Source: Candidatus Gastranaerophilales bacterium (GTDB lineage: Bacteria; Cyanobacteriota; Vampirovibrionia; Gastranaerophilales; Gastranaerophilaceae). Taken from it: a stretch of 33,062 nucleotides of DNA. How positions within the stretch are numbered: position 1 is the stretch's first letter; each line of letters begins with the position of its first letter. The position numbers were made by a program, and so were the translations under genes. A model generated the notes under the pieces. The model had not been told where the DNA came from and searched no databases. It was given only the letters and a program-made list of their open reading frames with translations. Shown here piece by piece: positions 7,822 to 16,338 of this stretch. The stretch lies in assembly GCA_944323945.1 (NCBI GenBank), contig CALUUL010000019.1, forward strand, positions 1 through 33,062, read 5' to 3'.

Positions 7822-8127
7822 GTGACAGATCTTGTGAATTGTCCTGTTACACCTTTTCTTCAAATGCTTCAAGTTAAATACAAAACTCTGATATTACATG
7901 AATTATGTATTCACGATACAGTTCGCTTTTGGACTTTAAAAAAAGAACTTCCCGGTATTAACAACTAATTCGCTTAGCTTAGAGAATTAGAAAAAAACGG
8001 GTACATTAACAGAATACAATTCAATAAAATTCCTCCTCATGTTGAATATTCATTTACTGATAGAGGAATAGATTTAATGTCAATTTTTTATCAGATTATG
8101 CTTTGTGGCTTAAACCGTAAAATATGA
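7822..8127 (+). pseudogene. HxlR-family winged-helix regulator remnant with two nonsense codons
   Basis: One continuous frame contains CPVTPFLQMLQVKYKTLILHE, RFWTLKKELPGINN, LRELEKNGYINRIQ and IPPHVEYSFTDRG, the signature order of HxlR-type DNA-binding proteins. The recognition-helix region is broken by TAA (7966-7968) and TAG (7975-7977), and the protein ends at TGA 8125-8127. A GTG at 7822 is a possible start, but no good ribosome site is visible. HxlR regulators often control neighbouring flavin reductases or exporters, and both kinds of gene are present here. The last 18 nt overlap the truncated NTF2-like ORF on the other strand. Confidence 0.75.
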
Positions 8128-8256
8128 AAAATTATTTTTTGACCAAATTTCTCTATAACCTGAAGTATCGCCCTTAAACCACTTATCAAGAGCAGATTTT
8201 TCAAGTTCACTTATATTGTTTGCATTTTTTTGTTTATCTAATGTGTACCCTGACAT
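8110..8256 (-). pseudogene. N-terminal half of an NTF2-like (SnoaL/DUF4440-type) protein
   Basis: The 48-codon frame starts at ATG 8256 and contains ELEKSALDKWFKGDTSGY and EIWSKNNFSYF, the first helices of an NTF2-fold protein. It stops at TAA 8110-8112 just after FSYFTV, where an intact protein would go on for about 80-90 residues of beta-sheet. No C-terminal half follows on this strand. The NTF2-like tail fused to the fumarase at 5680-5861 looks like a different subfamily (lumazine-binding type), so it is probably not the missing half. Confidence 0.6.
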
Positions 8257-8337
8257 ATTTAGCTCTCTATTTATTATTAATTTAATAGCATATGTTACTA
8301 TTATTTCAACAAATACAAGTATATAAAACTATATAAA

Positions 8338-9498
8338 TTAAATTTTTTGATTTTCATACTTTTTGTAAAAACAAAATAGCATCAAAAATCCAATAAGAGC
8401 AAATAATGCACCCGGTACGGTTGTATATTGATATCCTAATCCATGTTCAATTGGAATGCCCCCAATAAAAGCACCTAAGGCATTACCAAGATTAAAAGAA
8501 ATCTGAGAAAAAGATGCTCCAAGAATTTCTCCACCTTTTGCATTTTTAATTAATAATACCTGTTGCGGGGCAGAAATTGCAAATAAGCATGCTGTACATA
8601 AGCACATTAAAATTACAGATAAATAAGCATTTGAGGCTGTAAAAAATATCATGATTAATGTAAGACACGCTGTCAGTTGTGTTAGACTTGCAACTATTGA
8701 TGGTGAAAATCTGTCAGAAAGCTTTCCACCGAATAAATTCCCTATACACATACCAGCACCTGCCAATACCATTACTGCAGAAACATATTTAGGTAATATA
8801 CCTGACACATTTACAAGTAAAGGATTTATATAACTATACCAACAGAATATTCCGCCATTTCCCATTATAACGGCAAGTATTAAAAGCCAAGGTCCAAGAC
8901 TTTTTAAAAATTTAAATTGCCCTCTAAATCCAAAATCAGGTAATGGTTTTAAATACGGTATCAATCTTATTATTGAATACACAATTAAAAAGCCAAATAA
9001 TCCTATTAAAAGAAAAGTTATTCTCCAAGAAAAATGATGGCTAATAAAAGTCCCGGATGGAATTCCCAAAAGATTTGCTACTGTCATTCCTGAAACCATT
9101 ATTGCAACAGCTTGATTTTGCTTGCTTAGTTCACATAATCTACCGGCAGCAATAGCACCAATCCCGAAAAATGCTCCATGTGGAAGTCCTGCAATAAAAC
9201 GTATTATACAAAATAAATGATAATTACTAACAAATGCTATTATTAAATTTGCAACAGTAAAAATACTCATAAGCCATATTAAAATGGTTTTAAGAGGTTT
9301 TCTTCGTCCAATTAGAACTAAAAGAATAGAACCCAAAACAACGCCCAAAGCGTAATAGGATATGAAATTGCCAGCTTTTGGTATTGAAATATTCATTGTA
9401 TTTGCGACATCCGGAAGTACTCCCATCATTACAAATTCTGCCATTCCAAGTCCAAATGTGCCTAAGGCAAGAGGTAAAAGACAAATGCTTTTTCTCAT
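8338..9498 (-). CDS. MFS transporter, AraJ-like (DHA1-type) exporter
   Basis: A 386-aa inner-membrane protein with 12 predicted transmembrane segments. It begins MRKSICLLPLALGTFGLGMAE and has a shortened motif-A-like loop LVLIGRRKPLK between segments 2 and 3, and FIAGLPHGAFFG in segment 4. These features match the AraJ-like branch of MFS drug and sugar exporters. The substrate is unknown. The ATG at 9498 has a GGAG ribosome site 8 nt upstream. The protein is full length with no visible defect, unlike its left-hand neighbours. The HxlR remnant 200 nt downstream may once have been its regulator. Confidence 0.9.
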   Translation of the reverse strand: MRKSICLLPLALGTFGLGMAEFVMMGVLPDVANTMNISIPKAGNFISYYALGVVLGSILLVLIGRRKPLKTILIWLMSIFTVANLIIAFVSNYHLFCIIRFIAGLPHGAFFGIGAIAAGRLCELSKQNQAVAIMVSGMTVANLLGIPSGTFISHHFSWRITFLLIGLFGFLIVYSIIRLIPYLKPLPDFGFRGQFKFLKSLGPWLLILAVIMGNGGIFCWYSYINPLLVNVSGILPKYVSAVMVLAGAGMCIGNLFGGKLSDRFSPSIVASLTQLTACLTLIMIFFTASNAYLSVILMCLCTACLFAISAPQQVLLIKNAKGGEILGASFSQISFNLGNALGAFIGGIPIEHGLGYQYTTVPGALFALIGFLMLFCFYKKYENQKI

Positions 9499-10146
9499 TT
9501 ACTACACTCCAAAATTTTTAAATTTTAAACATTTCATATAATGAAACAAATATAAATTTTCTGTCAATATATAGTTTAAAATTACGTATTAAAAATTGTT
9601 AAACTATGTATGAAATATATATAAATTATTTTTTTTATAGAATAGTTCTATGCTACTATCTTGCATTACTTGCAATTAAATAGAAAAAAAATTATTAACC
9701 ATGATTTTATTTAAAGATTACCCAAAGTGCGTTTGTGAATTTTTTAAAATATTTAAATAAAATTCTTTAAGCCTAGTTAAGGTAGTAGTTTATTTTATTG
9801 ATATAGTAGACATTTTGTTTAACAGAAGTTTATATTATCTAATTCAAAAAATTAAATACTTCTTTTGGGTGTTACAGATAATTATCTAATGCATTTTTAC
9901 ATTTTGTTTGTACTTTATAACAATATTACAACTAAAAACATTTAACACAAAAAATTAATATTAGTAATCTTTATTTTATAGTTTCTCAAATCAAGAGTAT
10001 ACTCTGTTTCTATATTAAATTTATTCTGAAAATATATTCTATTAAATACAAAACTTATAAAAAATACTACATTAAAAATATAGCTTGGACGAAATGAAAA
10101 ACAAGGGGCAAACTTTAAAATTTAATTGACTATAGCTTTTCTTTAA
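9499..10146. other. 648-bp intergenic region with no recognisable gene
   Basis: No frame longer than about 20 codons with protein-like sequence is visible on either strand. The region must contain the MFS promoter (right to left) and the 3' end of the polysaccharide operon. No clear hairpin terminator, tRNA or conserved RNA fold is seen. The DNA is even more AT-rich than the genes. It marks the boundary between the accessory left third and the polysaccharide locus. Confidence 0.5.
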
Positions 10147-11499
10147 CTAGACTAATACTTCTAAATCTATTTTTTTATTCATTTCATTGATCAACGTTTT
10201 TATTTGTTTATATAATTTAGAACTTGTTTGACCTATTTTTGAAAATAGAACAACCTTTTCTGATTTATTTAAATATTGTACAAACTCATTTGTAATATCT
10301 GCTTTAATTAGAGTTATATTTTTAAACTCTTTTAAGCTTGATAAAATATCGTCTGGAAGATTTTCAAATGTAATTATAGAAATATTCTTATCTTTATTTG
10401 CTAACAATTGTAATTTTAAGTCGGTAAAATCTTTCTTTAAATCATAAATAATATTATCTGAAAGCATAGAGAAAGAAAGTTTTCTATCTGTTAATTCTGC
10501 AAAAATTAAAGCAAATATAGAAATAATAAATCCAAATACAATTCCAAGAATAATGTTTATTAAGAGTTTTGGAGAAGAATATTCAAAATCTCTAAGTTTT
10601 TGTGGTTCTTTTAAAACAAGAACTTTAGATGAATCTGACATTTTATCAACCATCTTAGCCCATTCTAATTTAGAAGAAAGTTCAGCGACTTTGCTTGCTT
10701 CTTCAGTTAATTCAATTCTTGAGCGTTCACCTGCAATAACTTGACCTTTAATAGTTGACATAGCTTTTTGAGCAGATTTTGAAAATGCGCTCATTGCTGA
10801 TAAATTACCTGTAGACGTCATCGCTTGCTCTGGTAAACCTTGTACTTCATTTACTTTTTTATTCAATGCTGTTTTAGCTTTTGTGTATTCAGATTCTAAA
10901 ATATCTTTATCAGATTTTGATTTTTGGCTGTTTAACTGTTTATGAATATCTATATAATTATTTATAATTGAATTTACTATGTTGTAAGCTAGTTCTGGGT
11001 CTTTATTTTTATATTCAATTGATAGGATACTAGTACCTTTTTTATTTTCAAAAGTTATGTTTTTCTTTAGAAACTTTTCTGTGGATAAGTATTCACCTGT
11101 TTTTTTCGTCGGAAATAATCCAAAAAGTTTTTTATATCGTAAATTATTTTCTCTAATCACTTTATCTATAACAAGTGGTGATTGCATAAGTTCAAGTTCA
11201 TTTGCCAAAGCACTACCACCAGACATAAGTGATGCAACACCTCCACCTGCTGCTCCTAATTCTTCTAATGCGAATGGATTAATTTCCATCATATTTGAAT
11301 TATTTGCTTTATTTATGTATAAAACGCTATCTACTGTGTATTTTTTGGGTAATACAAAAGAAAGTATAATAAAGAAGAATAATACACTAATAAATACTTT
11401 TACTATAATACTTTTTCTATACCATAATGTACAAAATATTTTTTTAAAATCAATTGTAAGTTCTTCATCTAATTCGTTATTATAATTATAATTTTCCAT
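10147..11499 (-). CDS. Wzz/PCP-type chain-length regulator with a degenerate kinase-like tail
   Basis: Polysaccharide co-polymerases set chain length and help export in the inner membrane. The 450-aa protein has TM1 at about 34-50, a periplasmic part with a coiled-coil-prone middle (190-290), the proline/SPK segment EPQKLRDFEYSSPK before TM2, and TM2 at about 312-334. The cytoplasmic tail 335-450 ends with KVVLFSKIGQTSSKLYKQ and KKIDLEVLV, resembling the last strands of BY-kinases. No Walker A, Walker A' or Walker B motif, and no tyrosine cluster, is present, so it cannot act as a kinase. The ribosome site AGAGGAG lies 6 nt before the ATG. It is the last gene of the operon, 55 nt after the flippase. 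No separate Wzc kinase or Wzb phosphatase is in the window. Confidence 0.85.
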   Translation of the reverse strand: MENYNYNNELDEELTIDFKKIFCTLWYRKSIIVKVFISVLFFFIILSFVLPKKYTVDSVLYINKANNSNMMEINPFALEELGAAGGGVASLMSGGSALANELELMQSPLVIDKVIRENNLRYKKLFGLFPTKKTGEYLSTEKFLKKNITFENKKGTSILSIEYKNKDPELAYNIVNSIINNYIDIHKQLNSQKSKSDKDILESEYTKAKTALNKKVNEVQGLPEQAMTSTGNLSAMSAFSKSAQKAMSTIKGQVIAGERSRIELTEEASKVAELSSKLEWAKMVDKMSDSSKVLVLKEPQKLRDFEYSSPKLLINIILGIVFGFIISIFALIFAELTDRKLSFSMLSDNIIYDLKKDFTDLKLQLLANKDKNISIITFENLPDDILSSLKEFKNITLIKADITNEFVQYLNKSEKVVLFSKIGQTSSKLYKQIKTLINEMNKKIDLEVLV

Positions 11500-11554
11500 T
11501 AATTTCTCCTCTTTAAATCAATTTTAAAATAAAAGCGTAAACGACACAAGAATA

Positions 11555-12772
11555 TTAGTTATTTGTATTATTTTTTATCAATTTTAATGTAAAAGTTGTA
11601 TATCTATATGAAATATATATTGCTGCAAATAAAAATGATAATGCAGCACCATATATTCCGAATTTGTGCAAGACTATCAACCCTAAAATTGTTAAAACAG
11701 TTGCTTCTAATTGCATAGGAATTTTCCTTTTTTGGTTACCGCTTGCTGTTATGTATGCTCCATATACAGCCGCTTCTGCAACACAAATATTACTAAACAT
11801 AAGGATTAAAAGTATCGGATAAGCATTTCCATAATAATTTTGGCCATATAATAATAATAAAATGATTTTCCCAAATAAAAGCATAAATAAAAATAATCCA
11901 CCGGTTATTATTAATAAGACTTTCAGATTTTTATTAAGTATTAGCTTTATATTTTCAATACTATTGTTAATTAAATCAGGCATCATTTTTTGTACCTGTG
12001 CTGCAATTAACAATGCAATAATATTTGCTATTGTATATGCTGAAAAGAATAATGCCGCACTTTCTTTTTGTTGAGTAGCTGATACAAATAACGATGGTAT
12101 TCTTGCATATAAAGTATAAGCTATTGAAACTCCAATATAGGCCCAAATACTTTTGTCAACCATTTTGCAAAATCTTTTAATATGGTTAAAAACAAGAAGA
12201 TAATTTATTTTTGCAAAGTATGAGCACTGAATAAAATTAATTAAACCCAGACAAATATTTAATAACATGAATTTATATAGTGAAAGTTTAAAAATATATG
12301 AAAAAATTGCAATTAAAGAAATACAAATGGCATATATAATATTAATTTTCGCAATAGTGTTAAAAGTCTTTGTTGCTTGAAAGTAAGGAAGAATTAAACT
12401 AAAAAAAGTTCCGTCAAAGAAAGTTCTTATTACAACCAAATAAAATAACAAATGGCTATCTAATTTAAAGAAAGATGAAAATATTGCGGTTAAAATTCCT
12501 ATTAAAATTGCGTTTAATAGAAATAATGAAATTTTGAGTTTGACTTCTTTAACATTAGCTTTTGATGATACTAATATATAATCTGCAAATCCCAAATTTG
12601 CAAACATAAAACAAAATGTTGCGATATTTTTATAACTTGAAAAAAGCCCAAAATCATATACTGACAAATATCTTGCAATTATGAAAAGAATTAATGTTCC
12701 AGCAATTTGTCTTGAATATAATGATATTGGATATAAGCTGTTTGAAATGAGCTTTTTTACTTTATTAAGCAT
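11555..12772 (-). CDS. Wzx-like polysaccharide flippase (MATE/MOP superfamily)
   Basis: A 405-aa integral membrane protein with about 12 hydrophobic segments and the N-terminal pattern SRQIAGTLILFIIARYLSVYDFG, typical of O-antigen/exopolysaccharide flippases (RfbX/Wzx). It would move undecaprenyl-linked repeat units across the inner membrane. The length and topology are normal. The ATG follows the FrhB-like stop after one base, so translation is probably coupled. The context with a polymerase, a chain-length regulator and an initiating transferase supports a Wzx/Wzy pathway. Confidence 0.88.
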   Translation of the reverse strand: MLNKVKKLISNSLYPISLYSRQIAGTLILFIIARYLSVYDFGLFSSYKNIATFCFMFANLGFADYILVSSKANVKEVKLKISLFLLNAILIGILTAIFSSFFKLDSHLLFYLVVIRTFFDGTFFSLILPYFQATKTFNTIAKINIIYAICISLIAIFSYIFKLSLYKFMLLNICLGLINFIQCSYFAKINYLLVFNHIKRFCKMVDKSIWAYIGVSIAYTLYARIPSLFVSATQQKESAALFFSAYTIANIIALLIAAQVQKMMPDLINNSIENIKLILNKNLKVLLIITGGLFLFMLLFGKIILLLLYGQNYYGNAYPILLILMFSNICVAEAAVYGAYITASGNQKRKIPMQLEATVLTILGLIVLHKFGIYGAALSFLFAAIYISYRYTTFTLKLIKNNTNN

Positions 12773-12773
12773 T

Positions 12774-13952
12774 TTATTTTTCCATTTTTAGAATTTTATA
12801 TTTAATAAAATTCTTTGCAAATTGTGGTAATAATCTATAAATAAAAATATGAAAAGGAGTTTTTAAATATTTTTTAACACCTGCTTGTAGAAAGTTATTT
12901 TTTATACAGACATATTCTAAAAATTCTTCTCTATTTTTATGTGGTTTTGATGATGAATAAATATTAGGGTTCCTTTTTGTTGCAACTTCTAATGGTACTT
13001 CTTGTAGCTTGCAACTTTTTGCTATTTCATTCAATAATTTTTGTCCCTTTATATTATTTATGAGAATAAATGAAGTCCCCTTTTTGTCATTTAAAGAGGA
13101 ATCATAATCATCTACACCCCAAAAATCTCCGATAGTAATGTCTGCAATTCTTGGTATTTTATTAAATTGACAATCCAAACAAGAATTATTAAGTGCTATA
13201 TTACATAAAAATGTTTTCATATAATTATCATTTAAAGAATTTATTATGTATTGTTTTTTTTCAGTTTCAATTTTAGAGAAAAATTTCTGACCCCAACCCA
13301 GCTTCTTAAATCTAAAGTTAATATTTGAAATTTGTTCATTTGGTTTATTTTTTAAAAATTCTTGTTTATATTTTTCTAAAATTAATGCAGAAGTAGCCCC
13401 GTGACAAATTAAATCAATTGTAATTAGGTTTTCATAATCTTTTCTTAAATATGATTTTAACCCCGCTATTTGACAAGGTGTACCTGAGAACAGAACTTTT
13501 TTGCCGTCTTCTAAATCTTTCTTAGCCTGTTTAAAAGTATCTAAAGTATTTGCTTGTACATACTTGGAAGAAAACATTTTTTCTAATTGTTCTATATTTT
13601 CAGCTTTTGAATGTATTGCAACTATATTTTCATCCCACACTACACCATAGACAACTCCATTTTGATTCAAAATATGTTTGGCAAAAGCAGGAAATGCTCC
13701 ACCGGAAGCACTCTTTAATCTTTGTAACTCATCATTATTTATAAGAGCGAAAGCTATAGGCTTATCATTTTTAGACTTATAATTATCTAAAGGACAAGTT
13801 TTTTTACACAAACCGCAATTAGTACATTTTGCGTTATCAATAATTGGTTTATAAAATCCATATTCATCACCTTGCATAGCTATTGCATCAACAGGACAAA
13901 TATTATAACAAGCACCACAGCCAGTACAAAGACTATTACCTTTTATTTGCAT
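12774..13952 (-). CDS. FrhB-like (coenzyme F420 hydrogenase/dehydrogenase beta-subunit family) Fe-S protein 1
   Basis: The 392-aa protein starts with a two-cluster ferredoxin domain: Cys9, 12, 15, 19 (CTGCGACYNICP) and Cys43, 46, 49, 53 (CTNCGLCKKTCP). The FrhB-family N- and C-terminal domains follow, with SASGGAF, VLFSGTPCQIAGLKSYLRKDY and ADITIGDFWGVDDYD. True FrhB proteins use F420 and FAD. Members in polysaccharide clusters have no established reaction. A role in reducing or modifying a sugar or pyruvyl substituent is only inferred from the neighbouring pyruvyltransferases. AGGAGG lies 6 nt before the ATG, and the start overlaps the end of pyruvyltransferase 1 by 10 nt. It is clearly a paralogue of the gene at 16328-17533. 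Confidence 0.88.
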   Translation of the reverse strand: MQIKGNSLCTGCGACYNICPVDAIAMQGDEYGFYKPIIDNAKCTNCGLCKKTCPLDNYKSKNDKPIAFALINNDELQRLKSASGGAFPAFAKHILNQNGVVYGVVWDENIVAIHSKAENIEQLEKMFSSKYVQANTLDTFKQAKKDLEDGKKVLFSGTPCQIAGLKSYLRKDYENLITIDLICHGATSALILEKYKQEFLKNKPNEQISNINFRFKKLGWGQKFFSKIETEKKQYIINSLNDNYMKTFLCNIALNNSCLDCQFNKIPRIADITIGDFWGVDDYDSSLNDKKGTSFILINNIKGQKLLNEIAKSCKLQEVPLEVATKRNPNIYSSSKPHKNREEFLEYVCIKNNFLQAGVKKYLKTPFHIFIYRLLPQFAKNFIKYKILKMEK

Positions 13953-15157
13953 TTTTTACCTCCTGATAATAAAACGATTCCTCTTCGCACAAATCTTCTA
14001 ATCTGAAAAGGAAAGTAAGAAAATATCGCTAAACAAAGCTCCTTAAAAAATAATACTAACGTCGTTTTAGGTCTTATCCCCCCCTCTTTAATCATCACAC
14101 CTTTAGAAAATAATTCTTCCTTAAAATCGTTCTGTAATATATTATTTTGTTTAATAGGTATATTTAATGCTTGTTCTAAAAGCGCCAACCCCTTTTTTGC
14201 TTCTTTTTCTATATTTTTATTAATTTTTTCATAATCAAGATCATAAATACAGTCTTTATTAAAAACCTCCTCTGTTCTAGTAATAGTTCTATTTTCAATC
14301 TCTAACATTTTAAAAAGTGAATCAAATCTTGTCGCAACCTTAATATTTTTATTTACACAAATAAAAGGTTTATTAAATATAATTGCAAAACAAGTTCCAT
14401 GAAAAGAGTCTGTTACAAATAAATCACTAGTTTTTATAGCATTCAACCAATCTTCTATTGATAAATCTGAATCATATAATTCTACAAAATCTTTATTATA
14501 TTTTTGTTTTAAATTTATATAAATCATGTCAGAATTGTTAGTTAAAAAATAAGTTACAATTTTGCCATTAAAATTCTTTTTTGAATTATTTGCTAGTTTA
14601 GCATAATATGATTTATCGACTAAAAATACTGGATCTATAACCCATTTTGCATCAATATCAAATAGATTCTTACAAATTTCGACTCCCGAAAACTCCCTTA
14701 TTGATACAAAGTCAAAATTTTTCAAAGAACGTTTTAAAATCTCAATATCACTATCACTTATTTCTTTCAATAATGTTTCTTTATCAGTACCAAAACTTGC
14801 TGAAAAGGCAATTTTTCTAACATTGTGGCTAAGATAATTAAAAAGAAAATAAGGTAAACGGTACTTGGCAATATACGGCCTTAGAACTTGGTCTGAACCT
14901 AAAATATAAGTTGCATTTTCCTGATCAATTTCTGAAAAATCGGAATATTTTTCAATAGGTTTCGTAATTTTAAAATTATTTTTTATAAATTTCCTAAATA
15001 TATTTTTAGATAATGGTGCAACATTTGCAAAATCAATTAATGTTACATCATAATTTAATTGTTCTAATACTTCATATAATGCCATAGCTGTCAATATTGC
15101 ACCGTAGTTTATATTATTGTACCAAAAATTCTGTATATATACTTTATTTTTAATCAT
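13943..15157 (-). CDS. Polysaccharide pyruvyl transferase family protein 1
   Basis: The 404-aa protein begins with the family signature VYIQNFWYNNINYGAILTA and contains TYILGSDQVLRP, DSFHGTCFAIIFNKPFIC and the conserved D(S/T)xHG-type loop, matching the pyruvyltransferase family (CsaB/WcaK-like, GT-B-like fold). These enzymes move pyruvate from phosphoenolpyruvate to a sugar as a ketal, giving a negatively charged glycan. The C-terminus is long and basic (RRFVRRG). Its ATG overlaps the stop of pyruvyltransferase 2 as ATGA, with AAGGAAG 4 nt upstream. A neighbouring FrhB-like gene is a constant companion in such loci. Confidence 0.85.
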   Translation of the reverse strand: MIKNKVYIQNFWYNNINYGAILTAMALYEVLEQLNYDVTLIDFANVAPLSKNIFRKFIKNNFKITKPIEKYSDFSEIDQENATYILGSDQVLRPYIAKYRLPYFLFNYLSHNVRKIAFSASFGTDKETLLKEISDSDIEILKRSLKNFDFVSIREFSGVEICKNLFDIDAKWVIDPVFLVDKSYYAKLANNSKKNFNGKIVTYFLTNNSDMIYINLKQKYNKDFVELYDSDLSIEDWLNAIKTSDLFVTDSFHGTCFAIIFNKPFICVNKNIKVATRFDSLFKMLEIENRTITRTEEVFNKDCIYDLDYEKINKNIEKEAKKGLALLEQALNIPIKQNNILQNDFKEELFSKGVMIKEGGIRPKTTLVLFFKELCLAIFSYFPFQIRRFVRRGIVLLSGGKKCK

Positions 15158-16338
15158 TTTGCTTCCTTTTTCATTCTATAAGATCTTACAATAGGTTCAA
15201 TAAAAGGCTCTATGATATTTAAATATAAAAAACGGTTGTTTTTATAAGATTTATCATTTATTTTTAAATCTGTTTTATTATACTCTTGTCTTTTCTTGTC
15301 AGCTTCAATTTGAGACAATGGTGTAACTTTATCTTCATTTAAAATAGATTTAATTAATTCAATATTTTGATTTTTTAAATTTTCAATTATAGTATTAATT
15401 TTATTATAATCAATATTATTATTTTTTTTATAATCTTTATAATCTGTTAAAGTTTCGATTTCAGGATAATTTAATTTCATTATTTTAAAGATAGATTCAA
15501 ATCTTGAATAATCTTTAGGATTTTTTAAACAAACAAAAGGCTTGTTAAAAATTATTGCAAAAACACAACAGTGATAAGAATCAGTTATAATCAACTCAGA
15601 ATTAATAATTGAATTAAGCCACATTTCAACTGATTGATTGTTAAAAATAGAAAAATGTTTAGCTTTTTCATTTCCTAAAAAATTAATAATTGGTAACTTC
15701 TTATCCTTCCTTATATAATCTATAATCATTTCTTTATTTTCATTAGAATACAAAATATATGTCATAACAAACTTTTTATTTTTAGGTTTTACTTTTTTTG
15801 CCATGTTTAAATATATTCCTTTATCAATCATAAAGACAGGATCTAGTATCCAATCAGAATCAATATCAAAGAATTTTTTACATAATCTTTTACCTTTTTC
15901 TTCTCTAAATGAAATATAGTCCATTGTTCTCATTAGAGTACTTACTTTTTCTATATCAAAATTAGTAGATTTTTCATTTGAATTTCCACAAGACCCTGCT
16001 ATTATTATCCTTTTTTTATTTATATCTGTATAATTAAATAAATATCTATATATTAGAGTTTGTATTTTTTCATAATCCATTTGATTATCAGAACCTAAAA
16101 TAAAAGTATCAAATTCTTGATTTAGTTTTTCAAAATCAGCAGAATTAAGGCATTGAAATGTTGTTCTTAAATACTTTTTACTAAAATTATAAGAATATCC
16201 AAATGGTTTATGAACTTGTATAAGCTCATTATAATAACCTAAATTATCTAATAATTTTTGTAATGCAAATGCAGTTAAAATTGAACCATAATTTTTACCA
16301 AAATATTGTGTCATAATAGCACATTTTTTAGTTCTCAT
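15154..16338 (-). CDS. Polysaccharide pyruvyl transferase family protein 2
   Basis: A 394-aa paralogue of the downstream pyruvyltransferase. It begins CAIMTQYFGKNYGSILTAF and has DTFILGSDNQMDYEK, SWILDPVFMIDKG-like WILDPVF and IITDSYHCCVFAIIFNKPF. The last motif has Tyr-His-Cys where the first copy has Phe-His-Gly, so the active-site loop differs (DSYHC against DSFHG), which suggests a different acceptor or loss of activity. GGAG lies 5 nt before the ATG. The start overlaps the end of FrhB-like protein 2 by 11 nt. The tail is rich in Lys and Arg. Confidence 0.83.
   Translation of the reverse strand: MRTKKCAIMTQYFGKNYGSILTAFALQKLLDNLGYYNELIQVHKPFGYSYNFSKKYLRTTFQCLNSADFEKLNQEFDTFILGSDNQMDYEKIQTLIYRYLFNYTDINKKRIIIAGSCGNSNEKSTNFDIEKVSTLMRTMDYISFREEKGKRLCKKFFDIDSDWILDPVFMIDKGIYLNMAKKVKPKNKKFVMTYILYSNENKEMIIDYIRKDKKLPIINFLGNEKAKHFSIFNNQSVEMWLNSIINSELIITDSYHCCVFAIIFNKPFVCLKNPKDYSRFESIFKIMKLNYPEIETLTDYKDYKKNNNIDYNKINTIIENLKNQNIELIKSILNEDKVTPLSQIEADKKRQEYNKTDLKINDKSYKNNRFLYLNIIEPFIEPIVRSYRMKKEAK

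Noticed and set aside
7690..7872. Upstream extension of the small minus-strand ORF as a 101-aa protein
   Set aside because: The extra N-terminal part is Cys/Phe-rich without protein-like pattern and overlaps the HxlR remnant on the other strand.
5680..8256. The NTF2-like tail on the fumarase and the NTF2-like head at 8110-8256 as two halves of one split gene
   Set aside because: The tail looks like the lumazine-binding subfamily and the head like the DUF4440 subfamily; they lie on opposite strands 2.3 kb apart.
9660..9770. Short ORF beginning MILFKDYPKCVCEFF in the intergenic region
   Set aside because: Only 19 codons, no ribosome site and no recognisable family; kept as non-coding.
10079..10140. 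Repeated TATAGCTT words near the end of the polysaccharide operon as a terminator
   Set aside because: The copies are direct, not inverted, so they cannot form a hairpin; 8-bp repeats are expected by chance in this AT-rich DNA.
10553..11485. Plus-strand open frames opposite the chain-length regulator
   Set aside because: Low-complexity Ser/Phe-rich translations, no ribosome sites, and fully covered by a well-supported gene on the other strand.
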